Assembly (NCBI RefSeq): GCF_018446385.1
Contig: NC_055992.1
Span: 99,218,947 to 99,282,946 of the forward strand
Direction of reading: 5' to 3'
Origin: Zingiber officinale
Lineage: Eukaryota > Streptophyta > Magnoliopsida > Zingiberales > Zingiberaceae
Length of the DNA stretch: 64,000 bases
This document shows positions 11,151 through 21,655 of this stretch, piece after piece (the first letter of the stretch is position 1; the number at the start of each line of letters is the position of its first letter). The position numbers and the translations under genes were made by a program. The notes under the pieces are model-generated. The model saw nothing but the letters and a program-made list of their open reading frames with translations. It ran no database searches and was not told the DNA's origin.

Positions 11151-13029
11151 TCCCCGTAGTCTTTTTTCTATGTAGCCTCTACTTTGTTTGGAGTTTATCC
11201 CCTGAACGAAGAAATAAATATATTCTTGTTTTCATTTGTGTAAAGTAAATATTTAGAGAACTTTGACTTGTTATTTGAACGAAGAAATAAATATATTCTT
11301 GTTTTCATTTGTATAAAGTAAATATTTAGAAAACTTTGACTTGTTATTTGAAGGAATAGTAAAAGCACTTCATTGAAAATGAGTGCATAAACCAACCATC
11401 TATTTTCATTCAAGCTTAAACAACCTTTGGTTACAAAACTAACTTTGCAACAAAAGTGAATGCATCAAGAGATTCCATGCTCACAAAGTTTCAAGATACA
11501 CATTTGTTAACTGATTTTTAGTTCCTTAATTTCTTTCAATGCTTTGTTTGGTTAAATGTTAGTGATAGTTGTCCTTTTATTGTATGCAATTAGGATTATA
11601 TTTCTTTAATGCTCTAGATTACATTCTATGCTTAATTTCTTTAGTTGCTTACTTTATGTTGTCTTTAATTTCCTTGCAATCATAGCTTAAGTTAGACTAG
11701 GTTTTCTTATTTGCATCGTCTTTCATTTCTTAGGTTAGGTTCATTTAATGCTTTTCTCTTTCATTCCTTAGTTTGGTTCCGTTAATGGTGAAATCATAGT
11801 GTAGAGTGACAATGCACTATGAGATCACTACTAATGGATAAATAGGATGTCTTTCATTAATTAGGATTAGATTTCATACTTACTTTGCTCTTTTGTTCCT
11901 TAGGTTTAATTTCATATTTGTTTTGTTTCATTAATTAGGATCACTGCTAACGATTTATGTTGTTTCAGGTAATTACTGCAGCCATTCCTACTATAGTTGG
12001 TGAAAACCTTAACGTGTTCATGACTTTAAAATAGTATATTCCAGATTTTCTTAAGATGATGACACAAATTTAATGAGGAATATACTTTATAAGCTGTTAA
12101 CATCTAAATTGGTATCCTATGCATCAGCTTGATGATGTAATAGATCTTAAGATTCCAAGAGGAAGAAATAGACTTGTTTCTTTAAATGGTGAAACTTAAA
12201 TTAAAGATTAGAAAGTCAACTAATGTAACATGCCACTCCACTTCTCTTTTTATGATTTAGCTCATGATCAATGTAAACTTAAAGTATTAATCCAAAGCCT
12301 ATGGTAACTTTCTAGATTCATTTTTATTTAAGACATTCTTTCCTTTAATTGCCCCTTTTAGAATTTAATGTATGACTTACTCCTTAGCATCATATGAAGT
12401 GTGTGGGAACGTTTGCATTAGATTATACCTTTTAGAATTAATGCTGCTTGATCACTGGGAAAAATAATGTTTGCATGGTTTATAATAGAAGTTTTGTATG
12501 CAGTGACATAGAATGAAAATTCTGCTTAATAAGAAATTTAAGAGCCACCATATTGTTTCAAGAGGTTACTATTTATGTTACATAAATAACACTTTTTGCA
12601 CTTCTGTTAGATGACTATATCAAATGGTTTTTATGGTTATGTAGCATTTATGCAATGCAATTAGAATCACGCGTACAGTTTAGTTTCTAATTTGTAATAT
12701 ATATCTTTATTCGAATATGTGTCCTCAAGAGTATTGGGAAGAATGCCGACAAGCTAAAAAAAATGAAGAGACTTTAACAAATTAAGGAGCACTAGGAGCT
12801 GCAATCCCTCCTCTTCACCGACATCTAAGTTGAAAATCTCGTGTTACATTGTTCTACCTTTGTTTTAATAGTGTTATCATATTGTTGGTTGCTTATGAAA
12901 TTTCTTCAGAATGTTATAGATATTATTTTTGAATGTTAGAAAATTGTATATTAAATTTTATTTTGAAATTTAGTATTTTGAATGATTTATAATATTGGAA
13001 AATTGTGTATTAATTTTTTTTATTTTTTA
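11151..13029. other. Right part of the CACTA interior
   Basis: AT-rich sequence with no recognisable gene. A direct duplication of 73 bp lies at 11204-11276 and 11277-11349. Splice-like sites exist (TTGTTTCAG near 11970) but no convincing exon follows, and the missing downstream exons of the captured b561 gene were not found here. Confidence 0.5.
11204..11349. repeat. 73-bp tandem duplication
   Basis: Two head-to-tail copies starting GAACGAAGAAATAAATATAT, differing at only a few positions. Confidence 0.85.
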
Positions 13030-13320
13030 TCTAAAAAAGGCAACGGTTTTTCACCGTTGTCGTAGATAGTTTAAAACTGTTGTTGAAGACCCTGTTATTG
13101 AAGGTAGACGCTCAAAGACAACGGTGAAAAACTATTGTCTTTGAAGGAAAAGACAACAGTTTTTCACCATTGTAAAAATGTTGTCTTTGCCTTCAAAGAT
13201 AACGGTTAAAAACTGTTGTCTTTGGGCACCCCTTTTAACAACACGACATTTAACAACAGTTCTAAATGGGCTACGATAACGGTGAAAAATCGTTGTTGTT
13301 AGGTTTTTTTTCTTGTAGTG
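13030..13320. repeat. CACTA right subterminal repeats
   Basis: Dense copies of AAAGACAACGGTGAAAAACT-type motifs and their complements, related to those at 3102-3400, ending in the inverted repeat TTCTTGTAGTG. Confidence 0.75.
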
Positions 13321-13883
13321 TGAGCTAATTCTTCCTTGAGAGGAGGAGGCAGGTCGCTCGCCAAGCGAGTTAAGCTGACCCATTGGATTCACCTCATTAC
13401 CTGTAAATCCATATAGAGACGTAGCCACAGACTGGAGTTCAGTGGCATCGATCTGCATCTCCTCGAATGCAGTTCTGAATAGAATATTAACCGAGCTCCT
13501 GGTGTCTACAAAACTCGAGCCACTCGGCTATTAGCAATAATGGCCTTGATGATAAGGGCATCATCGTGAGGCAATTCCAGACCTTCCAGGTCTGCGGCCC
13601 GAAGCTGATGACAGGGCCAGCAGCCTGCTCTTGGCTGCATCCCACAGTGTGGACCTCCAAGCGACGCACATGGGACTTGCGCGCTCTCCCTGAATCTCCA
13701 TCTGTTGGCCCTCCAGAGATCATGTCGATCTCTCGAACGGCAACGTTGCCTCTATTCTATGCCTCCCGTACTACCTCCGGCTCTTCCATCATCTTGAGTA
13801 CTTAAGGGGCTAGCTCGGGTGGTGGTAAGCCTAACTCGGTAGCCCACTTAGAGTCCCGAGCAAATTGGAAACAATGATTATTG
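13321..13883 (-). pseudogene. Gypsy protease region (inactivated)
   Basis: Minus-strand frames contain PVISFGPQTW, then an aspartic-protease-like segment, then EEMQIDATELQ and YGFTGNEVNPMGQL. At the expected catalytic motif (about 13505-13525) one T is missing, which shifts the frame. The glycine of the DTGSS-type motif is also changed, to arginine (GACACCAGGAGC). A compact deletion appears to have removed the rest of the protease domain before the RT N-terminus. The enzyme cannot be active. Confidence 0.7.
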
Positions 13884-15011
13884 TCATGCGTACGAGACCG
13901 ATGATAAGTGCCATACCGAGTGTTCCATGGTCCAGGTCGGGGGCTGCACAGCTGCAACTCGGGGGGTTAGTCTGACTTCTGGACCGGGATGGAAGGTATG
14001 CCTGGTTTCCCGAGCGCGCGGTAGAGGTTGAGGAGGTGGTTGAGGCACACTTCTTTCCAGCTTATTGGTAGATGGAGGTGGTCCTTCGGCTTTCCTCCGG
14101 GCCGCCTGTGCTTCTTCTACTTTAATATAGCTAGCGGCTTTTTCCACCATCTCATTAAAGTTCCGAGCAGGATTTTTGATGAGATCTCTAAAGAATTCTC
14201 CTTCTCCTAATCCGTGGGAGAAAGCGTTCATTAGAATCTCTGAAGTGGCGGTGGGGACGTCCTGGGCCACTTGGTTGAAACGGTTGATATAACTTATTAA
14301 AGGCTCGGTCGGCCCTTGCTTAAGAGCGAAAAGGCAATGATCCGTCTTCTGATATTTTTTACTGTTGGCAAAACGACGAAGGAAGGCCGTCTTGAAATCC
14401 AAGAAACAAGTGATGGATCCTTGTAGTAGCCCATTAAACCACTTTAGTGTCGAACCAGCCAGCGTATTCAAGAAAACTCGACACTTGACAGCATCGCTGT
14501 ATTGGTGCAACAGAGCTGCATTCTTAAACTTACGTAAATGATCTTCCGGGTCTTTGCTCCCGTCATACTCTCCGATCGACGGGGCCCTGTAGCCCTTAGG
14601 CAATTTTTCATTCAAAATCCTGGCCGAGAAAGGTACTCTCTCGTCCGGATCTTCCGGGAATACTTCCGATATGATGAGAGTCTTCCCTTTCCTCGAGTCC
14701 CAGGGCAAGGAACTCTCAGCCATGGAGACTTGAGGCTGTTCTTTCTTAAAGCTGAGGTCATGGGGTCCTGGCTGGTAATACCCCACGTCAGGCTCGTGAT
14801 AAGGAACCTGAGGAAACCCCTCAGGCTGCTTTCTCTTAGATCCCCGATCTGAAACAGGGATGGGCTTCTTGGAAGCTTCAACAGGAGCTTGGCGTGGTCG
14901 CGAGACAGTTGCTTGTTTTTCGGAGGTCGCTCGCCTCTTGGCCTCCTTGAAGAGCTCGTACTCCCCTGCAGTCATGGTGACATTAATGCAGCCAGACTCC
15001 TCTATCTTCAC
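13884..15011 (-). CDS. Gypsy gag polyprotein ORF
   Basis: A 375-codon open frame starting MKIEESGCINVTMTAGEYEL. It contains a retrotransposon gag core (about residues 140-290) with HLRKFKNAALLHQYSDAVKC, LAGSTLKWFN, FKTAFLRRFANSKKYQKT and SYINRFNQVAQDV, typical of capsid proteins of plant Tat-type elements. A proline-rich tail follows. The start codon lies about 20 bases inside the primer-binding-site side of the element. The frame is still open although protease and pol next to it are broken, so the protein could in principle be made but would not be processed in cis. Confidence 0.8.
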   Translation of the reverse strand: MKIEESGCINVTMTAGEYELFKEAKRRATSEKQATVSRPRQAPVEASKKPIPVSDRGSKRKQPEGFPQVPYHEPDVGYYQPGPHDLSFKKEQPQVSMAESSLPWDSRKGKTLIISEVFPEDPDERVPFSARILNEKLPKGYRAPSIGEYDGSKDPEDHLRKFKNAALLHQYSDAVKCRVFLNTLAGSTLKWFNGLLQGSITCFLDFKTAFLRRFANSKKYQKTDHCLFALKQGPTEPLISYINRFNQVAQDVPTATSEILMNAFSHGLGEGEFFRDLIKNPARNFNEMVEKAASYIKVEEAQAARRKAEGPPPSTNKLERSVPQPPPQPLPRARETRHTFHPGPEVRLTPRVAAVQPPTWTMEHSVWHLSSVSYA

Positions 15012-15030
15012 GTTCTAGAACAGGTTGTTG

Positions 15031-15051
15031 TATTCCCATAGATGGCGCCAA
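15031..15051 (-). other. Gypsy primer binding site
   Basis: On the minus strand TTGGCGCCATCTATGGGAA follows the LTR end. TGGCGCC-type sites are the usual tRNA primer sites of plant Ty3/gypsy elements. Confidence 0.75.
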
Positions 15052-15394
15052 ATTTGATCCCGTCTGGAAGCTGAGTCGGATGGAGGCGGGCCTTGGTGTA
15101 CTGGAAGTTGACGGAAAGTCGCCGCGGCGTCTGATCTACCTGGCACCCCTCAGAAAGGTTCGCACAGACGAATGACGAAGGAAGATGACCAGGATGATGA
15201 CACTACGGCTCTACGCACACTCAGACGAGTCCACGAGTCATTAGAGACCAAAAACCAGGGGAAAAGTCCCTGGGTCAGGCCCTCCGACGCTCAAGTCAGG
15301 TGCTTTTTTCCCAAAAAACACAGAGAAAGGACGAAAAGTAAAGACTAGTGAGAAATGATGAGTGAGCGTACCTGCATAAGGGACAAAACATCCC

Positions 15395-15402
15395 TTTTTA
15401 TA
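15395..15402 (-). promoter_or_regulatory. TATA box of gypsy LTR
   Basis: TATAAAAA on the minus strand, about 340 bases upstream of the LTR 3' end, with GTGCAG before it and GGGATG after it. Confidence 0.5.
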
Positions 15403-15601
15403 CTGCACCGGATGTTTCTGGGGTCTGGCGGGTGTCAGGGAATGTCGGCTGTCAGATTTTGTCGGGCGGTGAATGACACGTGGCACCTCTTCATAGGCTG
15501 GCGGCAGAACCAAAGGGGTAATAAGCCCCGACTGGTAGCATATTCCCTGACACACTGATTATTCTCTGACATTCTCTGACAAGCAGTTACGATTCCCTGG
15601 T

Positions 15602-16185
15602 TTGTTTGTCCTGTCCTGTACGTCAGGCCTGTATCCCTACCTGCTTCTGTCCGCTGTTATCCATGGCCTGTACGTTCCGACCTGTACGCCAGGTCTGTAC
15701 CCGACCTGCTTCTGTCCATTGTTATCCATGGCCTGTACGTTCCGACCTGTACGCCAGATCTGTATCCGGACCTGCTTCTGTTCGCTGTTATCCATGGTCT
15801 GTACGTTCCGACCTGGACGCCAGATCTGTATCCCGACCTACTTCTGTCCTCTGTTATACAAGGCATGTACGTTCCGACCTGTACGCCAGATCTGTATCCC
15901 GACCTGCTTCTGTTCGTTGTTATCCAGGGCCTGTACGTTCTGACCTGTATGCTAGGTCTGTATTCCGACATACGCCAGGTCTGTATTCCAGCCTACTTCT
16001 GTCGTCAGTTATCCATGGCTTGTACGTCTCAACCTGTACGCCAGATATGTATCCTGACCTGCTTCTATCCGCTGTTATCCATGGTCTGTACGTTCCGACC
16101 TGTACGCCAAATCTATATTCCGACCCGCATCTGTTTACTATTATCCATGGCTTGTACGTTCCGACCTGTACGCCAGGCCTGTTCT
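15602..16185. repeat. ~65-bp tandem repeats in gypsy LTR U3
   Basis: About nine diverged units of 60-66 bp, each with CTGTACGTTCCGACCTGTA, CGCCAG, TCTGTAT and GTTATCCATGG. They lie upstream of the LTR TATA box relative to transcription, where enhancer-like repeats are common. A further set of short TGGACTTCTGACCTCCACG repeats follows at 16370-16500. Confidence 0.85.
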
Positions 16186-16551
16186 GCGCCAGAGGCCTTC
16201 CTTTCCTAGCCTTTGTCTGGCCTGTGGGCTCAATCCTTAGACGTACCTGGCCTGTGAGCCCAGTTATCCACTATACCTGGCCTGTGAGCCCAGTTCTTGA
16301 TTGCCATTGAGGCTGGCTATTGTCCGACCTGTAATCCTATCCTTTGACTGCCCCGTCAGCTGTGACTTTGACCCTGGCCACGCAAGCTTGACTTCTGACC
16401 TCCACGGGGGCTGGACTTCTAACCTCCACGTAAGCTTGACTTCTGACCAGCCACGGAGGCTGGACTTCTGACCTCCACGTAAGCTTGACTTCTAACCATT
16501 TTGTAGTCTTGACTCCTAACCATATCATCTTACTGACCCCACGATAATGCA

Positions 16552-17488
16552 CCGTATCAGCGGACTAACAAGGGAAGAGCTGAACCGGGTAGGACCGCAC
16601 CAGAACGCGAAAGAACTATGGGACAAGTTGATCGAGCTGCAAGAAGGAACCATTGACGCTAAGGTAACGAAGTGTGACTTGTTATTAAATAGAATATTTA
16701 ACATAAAAAATGCAGGAAGGAGAAACGGCAAGCCAGCTTCACACGAGGATTAAGGACATCCTCAACAGGCTCCACGCGATAGGCACCAGATGGAAAACAG
16801 AGATCTAATAAGGTACGCGTTAAACGCTTGTCCACATAACTCTCTGTGGGCATCCATCGTGGATGCCTACAAAATCTCAAAAAATCTGTCTAAATTAAAA
16901 TTTGACGAACTATTTTGTGAATTAGAGTTACATGAGTAGACTAACACTAGATTCGAGAAAGGTATTGCTCTACTTGCAGGTTCCTCCAAGGAAAGAACAA
17001 AGAACAAGCCTGAACCCAAAGACGAATCTGACCAAGAGTCTGAAGACGAAGAGTATCTGGTGAACCTGGTAAGGAAAATGTTCACCAGGAGGAAGAAGAG
17101 CTTCAGCAAGAAGGACCTGCAGAATATCAGTTCTCCAACCGAACCAAGAAATGTGACGTGTTTCGGATGCAACAAGAAGGGGCACTACAAGAATGAGTGT
17201 CCGAGATTGAAGAACGACAAAACGAAACCGACAATAAAGAAGGCCCTTAAAGCAACGTGGGACGACTCATCTTCGGAAGAATCGGAGGACGAAGATCAGA
17301 AGAACCAGAGTTACCTGGCACTGATGGCCCACGAAGCAGAGTCGGAGGACGAATTGGAAGACGGGTCCGAACCCGAATCAAGCCACGAGTCCGTACTCGT
17401 TTCCGAAGGTCCCGAAGAGGTATACCTAAATTTAAATAGAAAGTTTTTTAAAATTATTTCTTGTTTAAATAGTAAATTAGTTAAATGA
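16552..17488 (+). pseudogene. Copia-type gag with CCHC zinc knuckle
   Basis: Reading through small frame breaks gives a gag protein: ELNRVGPHQNAKELWDKLIEL (first part), SLWASIVDAYKISKNLSKLK, then the frame 17060-17488 with a CCHC knuckle CFGCNKKGHYKNEC (about 17157-17200) and an acidic Ser/Glu/Asp-rich tail. A frame shift lies near 16715-16750 (GRRNGKPASHED then stop) and a TAG at about 16938. Gag binds element RNA; the knuckle spacing C-X2-C-X4-H-X4-C is intact. Confidence 0.78.
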
Positions 17489-18489
17489 AAAAATGAAAAC
17501 AAATTGCTCCTTGAGGAGAATCAAAACCTCAAGGAACAAATTACAAAAAATAATCCAACTCAAGATCTAACACTTGAGGAGGAGAATTTATCACTAAAAT
17601 TAGAAAATTAACAAATTAAAAGATATGTTAGAAAAATTTACAACAAGATCTAAGAACTTAGATCTAATCTTAAATAATCAAAAAGTAATTTTACAACAAA
17701 ACCAGACTTGGCTATAAGTCAAGCTCAAGTAAAACATTTAAATCATTAATAACCCAACACAAACCAACAAGTAAAGCTTGGGTTCCGAAAGCGTGTTTAA
17801 CCACGCAAGTAGGACTTAATCAATACTACATACCCAAAGACAAAATATATTACGTAAAGTCAAATAAATCAAATCAAAAACCAGAATATAAAGCTAGACA
17901 AAAAAATTCAAAATATGAATATTTTAAAACTCACTAAAACTTAGACTATCATCAGGTAAATTATAACTATAAAAGAAATAAACATAAACCAAGAACGAAA
18001 AATTAAATTAAAGGCCAATAATTTAGGGGAAGGCTCTAGAATAGCTGACACATCCAAAACTAACCTACCTGACAGGGTAATCCAAACTAACCTACCAGGC
18101 AGGGCAATTAGGACTAGAATAAAGGATAGGGTTTAACTTCACCAACGGTACCGGTGAAGTTTTGGATGATAGTACGTTAGGGAAGCTTAGTCAACCTGGT
18201 GCATTTGGCTAAGTGGAACTAACCGAAGCTACCCTTTATGGATCATAACCAGTTAGACCAAGGTTTTGTATTAAGTTCAGTGGATAAAACTATTTTGAAA
18301 ACCTCGAAAGCATGGTTACTCTAATGATGTCCAGTTGACTCACCATAGCCCAGAAGTTTATCCAAACAATGTCTGTTTGTTGAGCCCAAAGCTAAACTTA
18401 AATCTAACACAAAATTAAATCAAATTCTAAAAATTGAATCTAATTCATCTCAAAAAATTATACATTTCACTCTTTAAAAATTTAGATCG
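17489..18489 (+). other. Copia-like element 2 noncoding region
   Basis: AT-rich sequence with remnants of the Lys/Asn-rich frame of element 1, then the conserved block at 18020-18420 shared with 7500-7990. No intact gene is seen. Confidence 0.55.
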
Positions 18490-19910
18490 GGTGAGATGAC
18501 TAAGGAAATTAAATTAAATTAAATTAAATTAAATTAAAAATAAATTAAATTAAATTCAAATTAAATTAAATTCACATTCAAATTCAAATTAAATTAAATT
18601 AAATTAAATTAAACTAAATTAAATTCCAATTAAATAAAATTAAATTAAATTCAAATTAAATTAAATTAAATTCAAATTAAATTAAATTAAATTAAATTAA
18701 AAATATTTTAACTTTAAAATACTTTAAAATTAAAAACTAAAAATCTTTTTTAAATTAAGTTTTTTTAAAAAAAAAATAACTTAAAATTTTAGAATCCGTT
18801 TAACATAAAAATTTATTTTAAAAATTCTTCAAAAATTTATTTTAAAAATTCTTTAAAACTTTATTTTAAAAATTTATTCTTTAAAAATTCATTTTAAAAA
18901 TCTTTTATAAATTCATTTTTAAAAATCTTTAAAAATTCATTTTAAAAATTTCTTTTAAAATTTATTTTAAAAATTCTTTAAAAATTTATGTTAAAAATTC
19001 TTTTAAAATTTATTTAAAAAAATTCTTTAAAGATTTATTTTAAAAAATACTTTAAAATTTTATTTTAAAAATTCTTTAAAAATTTATTTTAAAACTTCTT
19101 TAAAAATTTATTTTACAAATTCTTTAAAAAATTTTTAAAAATTTATTTAAAAAAAATTCTTTAAAAATATTTTTTAAAAATTCTTTTAAAATTTATTTTA
19201 AAATTTTTATAAAAATTTATTTTAAAAATTTATTTTAAAAATTCGTTAAAAATTCATTTAAAAAATATTTTAAAAATTCTTTAAAAATTCATTTTAAAAT
19301 TTTTTTATAAATTAATTTTAAAAATTCTTTCAAAATTTATTTTAAAAACTCTTTAAAAATTTATTTTAAAAATTCGTTAAAAATTCATTTTAAAAATATT
19401 TTAAAATTTTATTTTAAAAAATTCTTTAAAAATTTATTTTAAAAATTTATTTTAAAAATTAGTTAAAAATTCATTTTAAAAATCTTTTAAAAATTTATTT
19501 TAAAAATTTTATTTTGAAAATTCTTTAAAAATTCATTTTAAAATTCTTTAAAAATTCATTTTAAAATTCTTTAAAAAATTCATTTTAAAAATTATTTAAA
19601 AATTTATTTTAAAAATTCTTTAAAAATTTATTTTCAAAATTCTCTAAAAATTCATTTTAAAAATCTTTTAAAAATTCTTTAAAAATTTATTTTAAAAATT
19701 CGATAAAAATTTATTTTTAAAATCTTTTAAAAAATTATTTTAAAAATTCTTTAAAAATTTATTCGTTAAAAAATCATTTTAAAAACCTTTTAGAAATTTA
19801 AAAAATTATTTTAAAAAACCTTTTAAAAATTTATTTTAAAATTTATTTAAATATCATTTTAAAAATCATTTTTAAAATCTTTTAAACTTCTTTAAAAAAA
19901 TATTATTATT
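18490..19910. repeat. Phased A/T array inside copia-like element 2
   Basis: Starts with tandem AAATT units (18500-18700) and continues as about 1.2 kb of TTTATTTTAAAAATTCTTTAAA-like units with a loose 20-24 base period. It is collinear with the array in element 1 at 8030-9115 but longer. Confidence 0.85.
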
Positions 19911-21655
19911 AAAAAAAACAAATCATTAACATTAACTTACAAATATTTTTAGTTTAAATAAAAAAAACTATCTTAAAAATTATGTTAAACTAAAACTAAA
20001 ATTAAAAATCAAGTTAAATTAAATTCAAACTTAAATTTAAAAGTTAATTTTAAATTAAGTTAAACCTATACTAAACTTAAAGTTAAAGTAAAATTAAAAT
20101 TAATTCTAAATCTATGTTACTTAAATTTCAATGTAATTTGACATATTTGAAAATGGACTTAAATTGAACCTTACTTAACTTATTTTAATAACTTTGATAA
20201 ACTCAACTTCAAAGTACTACTAACTTTAAACTAAGTTAATCCTACTTAAAAGAAAGTAAATGAAAAATTAGAACAAACATTTTCATTAATCAATTAACAC
20301 AAAATTTAAATTATTTTATTAAATCAAGTAAAAGTTAATCAATTATTAATAATGATTGACTATTATTGAATTAATAATAACTTATCTTATTTTACCTTAA
20401 AACTAAAAGTTTAACTTATTACACCTGAATCTAAAATTAATTATTTTTGGAATAATTAATTAATCAAATTAAACAAGGATATCAACGATACAGAGATAAT
20501 AATATAAGTGTTGCTAAATCATCTCCTAGAGCACTTAGGTAGAAAAATGTGTTAGACCTTTGAAATTTAACACACCTAAACCTTAGCATTATATTAAGGG
20601 GGAGTAATAAAATAAGGGGCATTAATAAATTAAGGGAGAGTAATAAATTAAAGGAGTATCAAATTCAGGGGGAGGTTTATTTTTTTAATTATCTCCTTAA
20701 GTGTTATTTTTTTAATTTTCTCTTTAAAATCTCTTTAGAAAATTCCACCTCAATTTATTTTTAAAAAAATAATTTGAAAATTTTATATTAAATATTCTTA
20801 GCAAATATTTTCAAAAGTTTTATTTTAATAATGTCAGGTTCAAGTGAGCAATAATTAGTTTCACAATTTTTTATTAAAAATATTTTTTTAAAATTAATTT
20901 TGAAAAATATTCTTCTAAAAATGTTTTAGAAATGTATTTATGAAACCTAACCTTTGAAAAACTATGTTTTATGTTAATTTTTTTTAAAAAAAAACTTTGT
21001 TTTGAAAATTTTATGTTATAAACTTGATTTGAAAACTGATTTTGAAAATCAAATGTTACAAACTTAGTTTTGGAATTATGATTTTTCAAACTTAATGTTG
21101 AAAATTAATTTATGAAAATAGAAACTTAGTTTTGCAAATTAAATTTCACAAACTCAACTTTGAAAAATTAGATTTTGAACATTGAATTTTATCTGGTTTT
21201 TGAAAATGTTACTTTTGTAAAATTTTCTTTATAGAGTTTATGTTTGAAAAATATTTCAAGTTCAAATTTATTTTAAAAAATTCTGAAACATATAAACTTA
21301 TGTTTAGAATTTTGGATTTTTAACTTACACTTAAAAAATTAGCTTTTATATATTTATGATTGCAATAATTACCTTTTGAAAATTAATCGACAAACTTACT
21401 ACTAAGATATAGCTATATTATCTAACTCCCCTGAGTCGATCTGATTTGTCTTTGTAATCTTTTTACAACATTTTTGTATTTATGATTATTTCACCCATGT
21501 TTATATTTGATGAATGCCAAAGGGGGAGGGTTAGGTGGTTAAGTTAGCCAAAACAAACTGAAAATAAAAACTAACTTAAAAACCTGTTAATGAATGCTTC
21601 ACTTGCATTTTACACTAACTTAACCAAGTTGCCATTCCATCAAAAAGGGGGAGAT
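19911..21655 (+). other. Copia-like element 2 3' internal region
   Basis: AT-rich noncoding sequence with the purine tracts GGGGGAG near 20597 and 20668 and AAAAAGGGGGAGA immediately before the LTR (about 21643-21655), the probable polypurine tract. Confidence 0.55.

Larger units (their letters stand above)
3102..13320. mobile_element. CACTA (En/Spm) transposon carrying host DNA and a nested copia
   Basis: The ends are perfect terminal inverted repeats, CACTACAAGAA at 3102 and TTCTTGTAGTG ending at 13320. They are flanked by a 3-bp duplication TGA (3099-3101 and 13321-13323), both diagnostic for CACTA elements. Without the nested copia (4897-11145 plus one ACATT) it is about 4.0 kb, too short for a full transposase/TNPA pair, and I see no transposase reading frame. 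It is therefore non-autonomous and mobilised in trans. It carries an exon of a cytochrome b561 gene (4472-4726). Confidence 0.93.
1..16551 (-). mobile_element. Ty3/gypsy Tat-type LTR retrotransposon, split by a CACTA insertion
   Basis: Read on the minus strand the parts occur in element order: LTR (~16551-15055), primer binding site, gag, protease, then, after the inserted CACTA (3102-13320), reverse transcriptase, two RNase H domains and integrase running off the left edge. A second RNase H between RT-RNase H and integrase is a known hallmark of the Tat lineage. Removing the CACTA and one TGA copy rejoins the pol frame (…LKEEL then AQCFIRNWDV…). The 3' LTR is outside the window. Several stops and frameshifts show that it is no longer autonomous. 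The right boundary near 16551 is placed where LTR-like DNA changes to copia-type gag and could be off by a few bases. Confidence 0.88.
15055..16551 (-). repeat. 5' LTR of the gypsy element
   Basis: It lies between the primer site and the edge of the copia gag. On plus it reads TGATCCCGTC… to …GATAATGCA, fitting TG/CA ends. A TATA-like TATAAAAAGG (minus strand, 15395-15402 core) and the ACTTGAGCGTCGGAGG stretch near 15290 mark the promoter and R region. The upstream half is a tandem repeat (15602-16185). The right end is inferred. Confidence 0.7.

Noticed and set aside
15606-16310. 234-codon plus-strand frame with repeated RPVRQ/CYPW-type units
   Set aside because: It is the translation of the 65-bp tandem repeats in the gypsy LTR. 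The unit length lets several frames stay open; no start context or family match.
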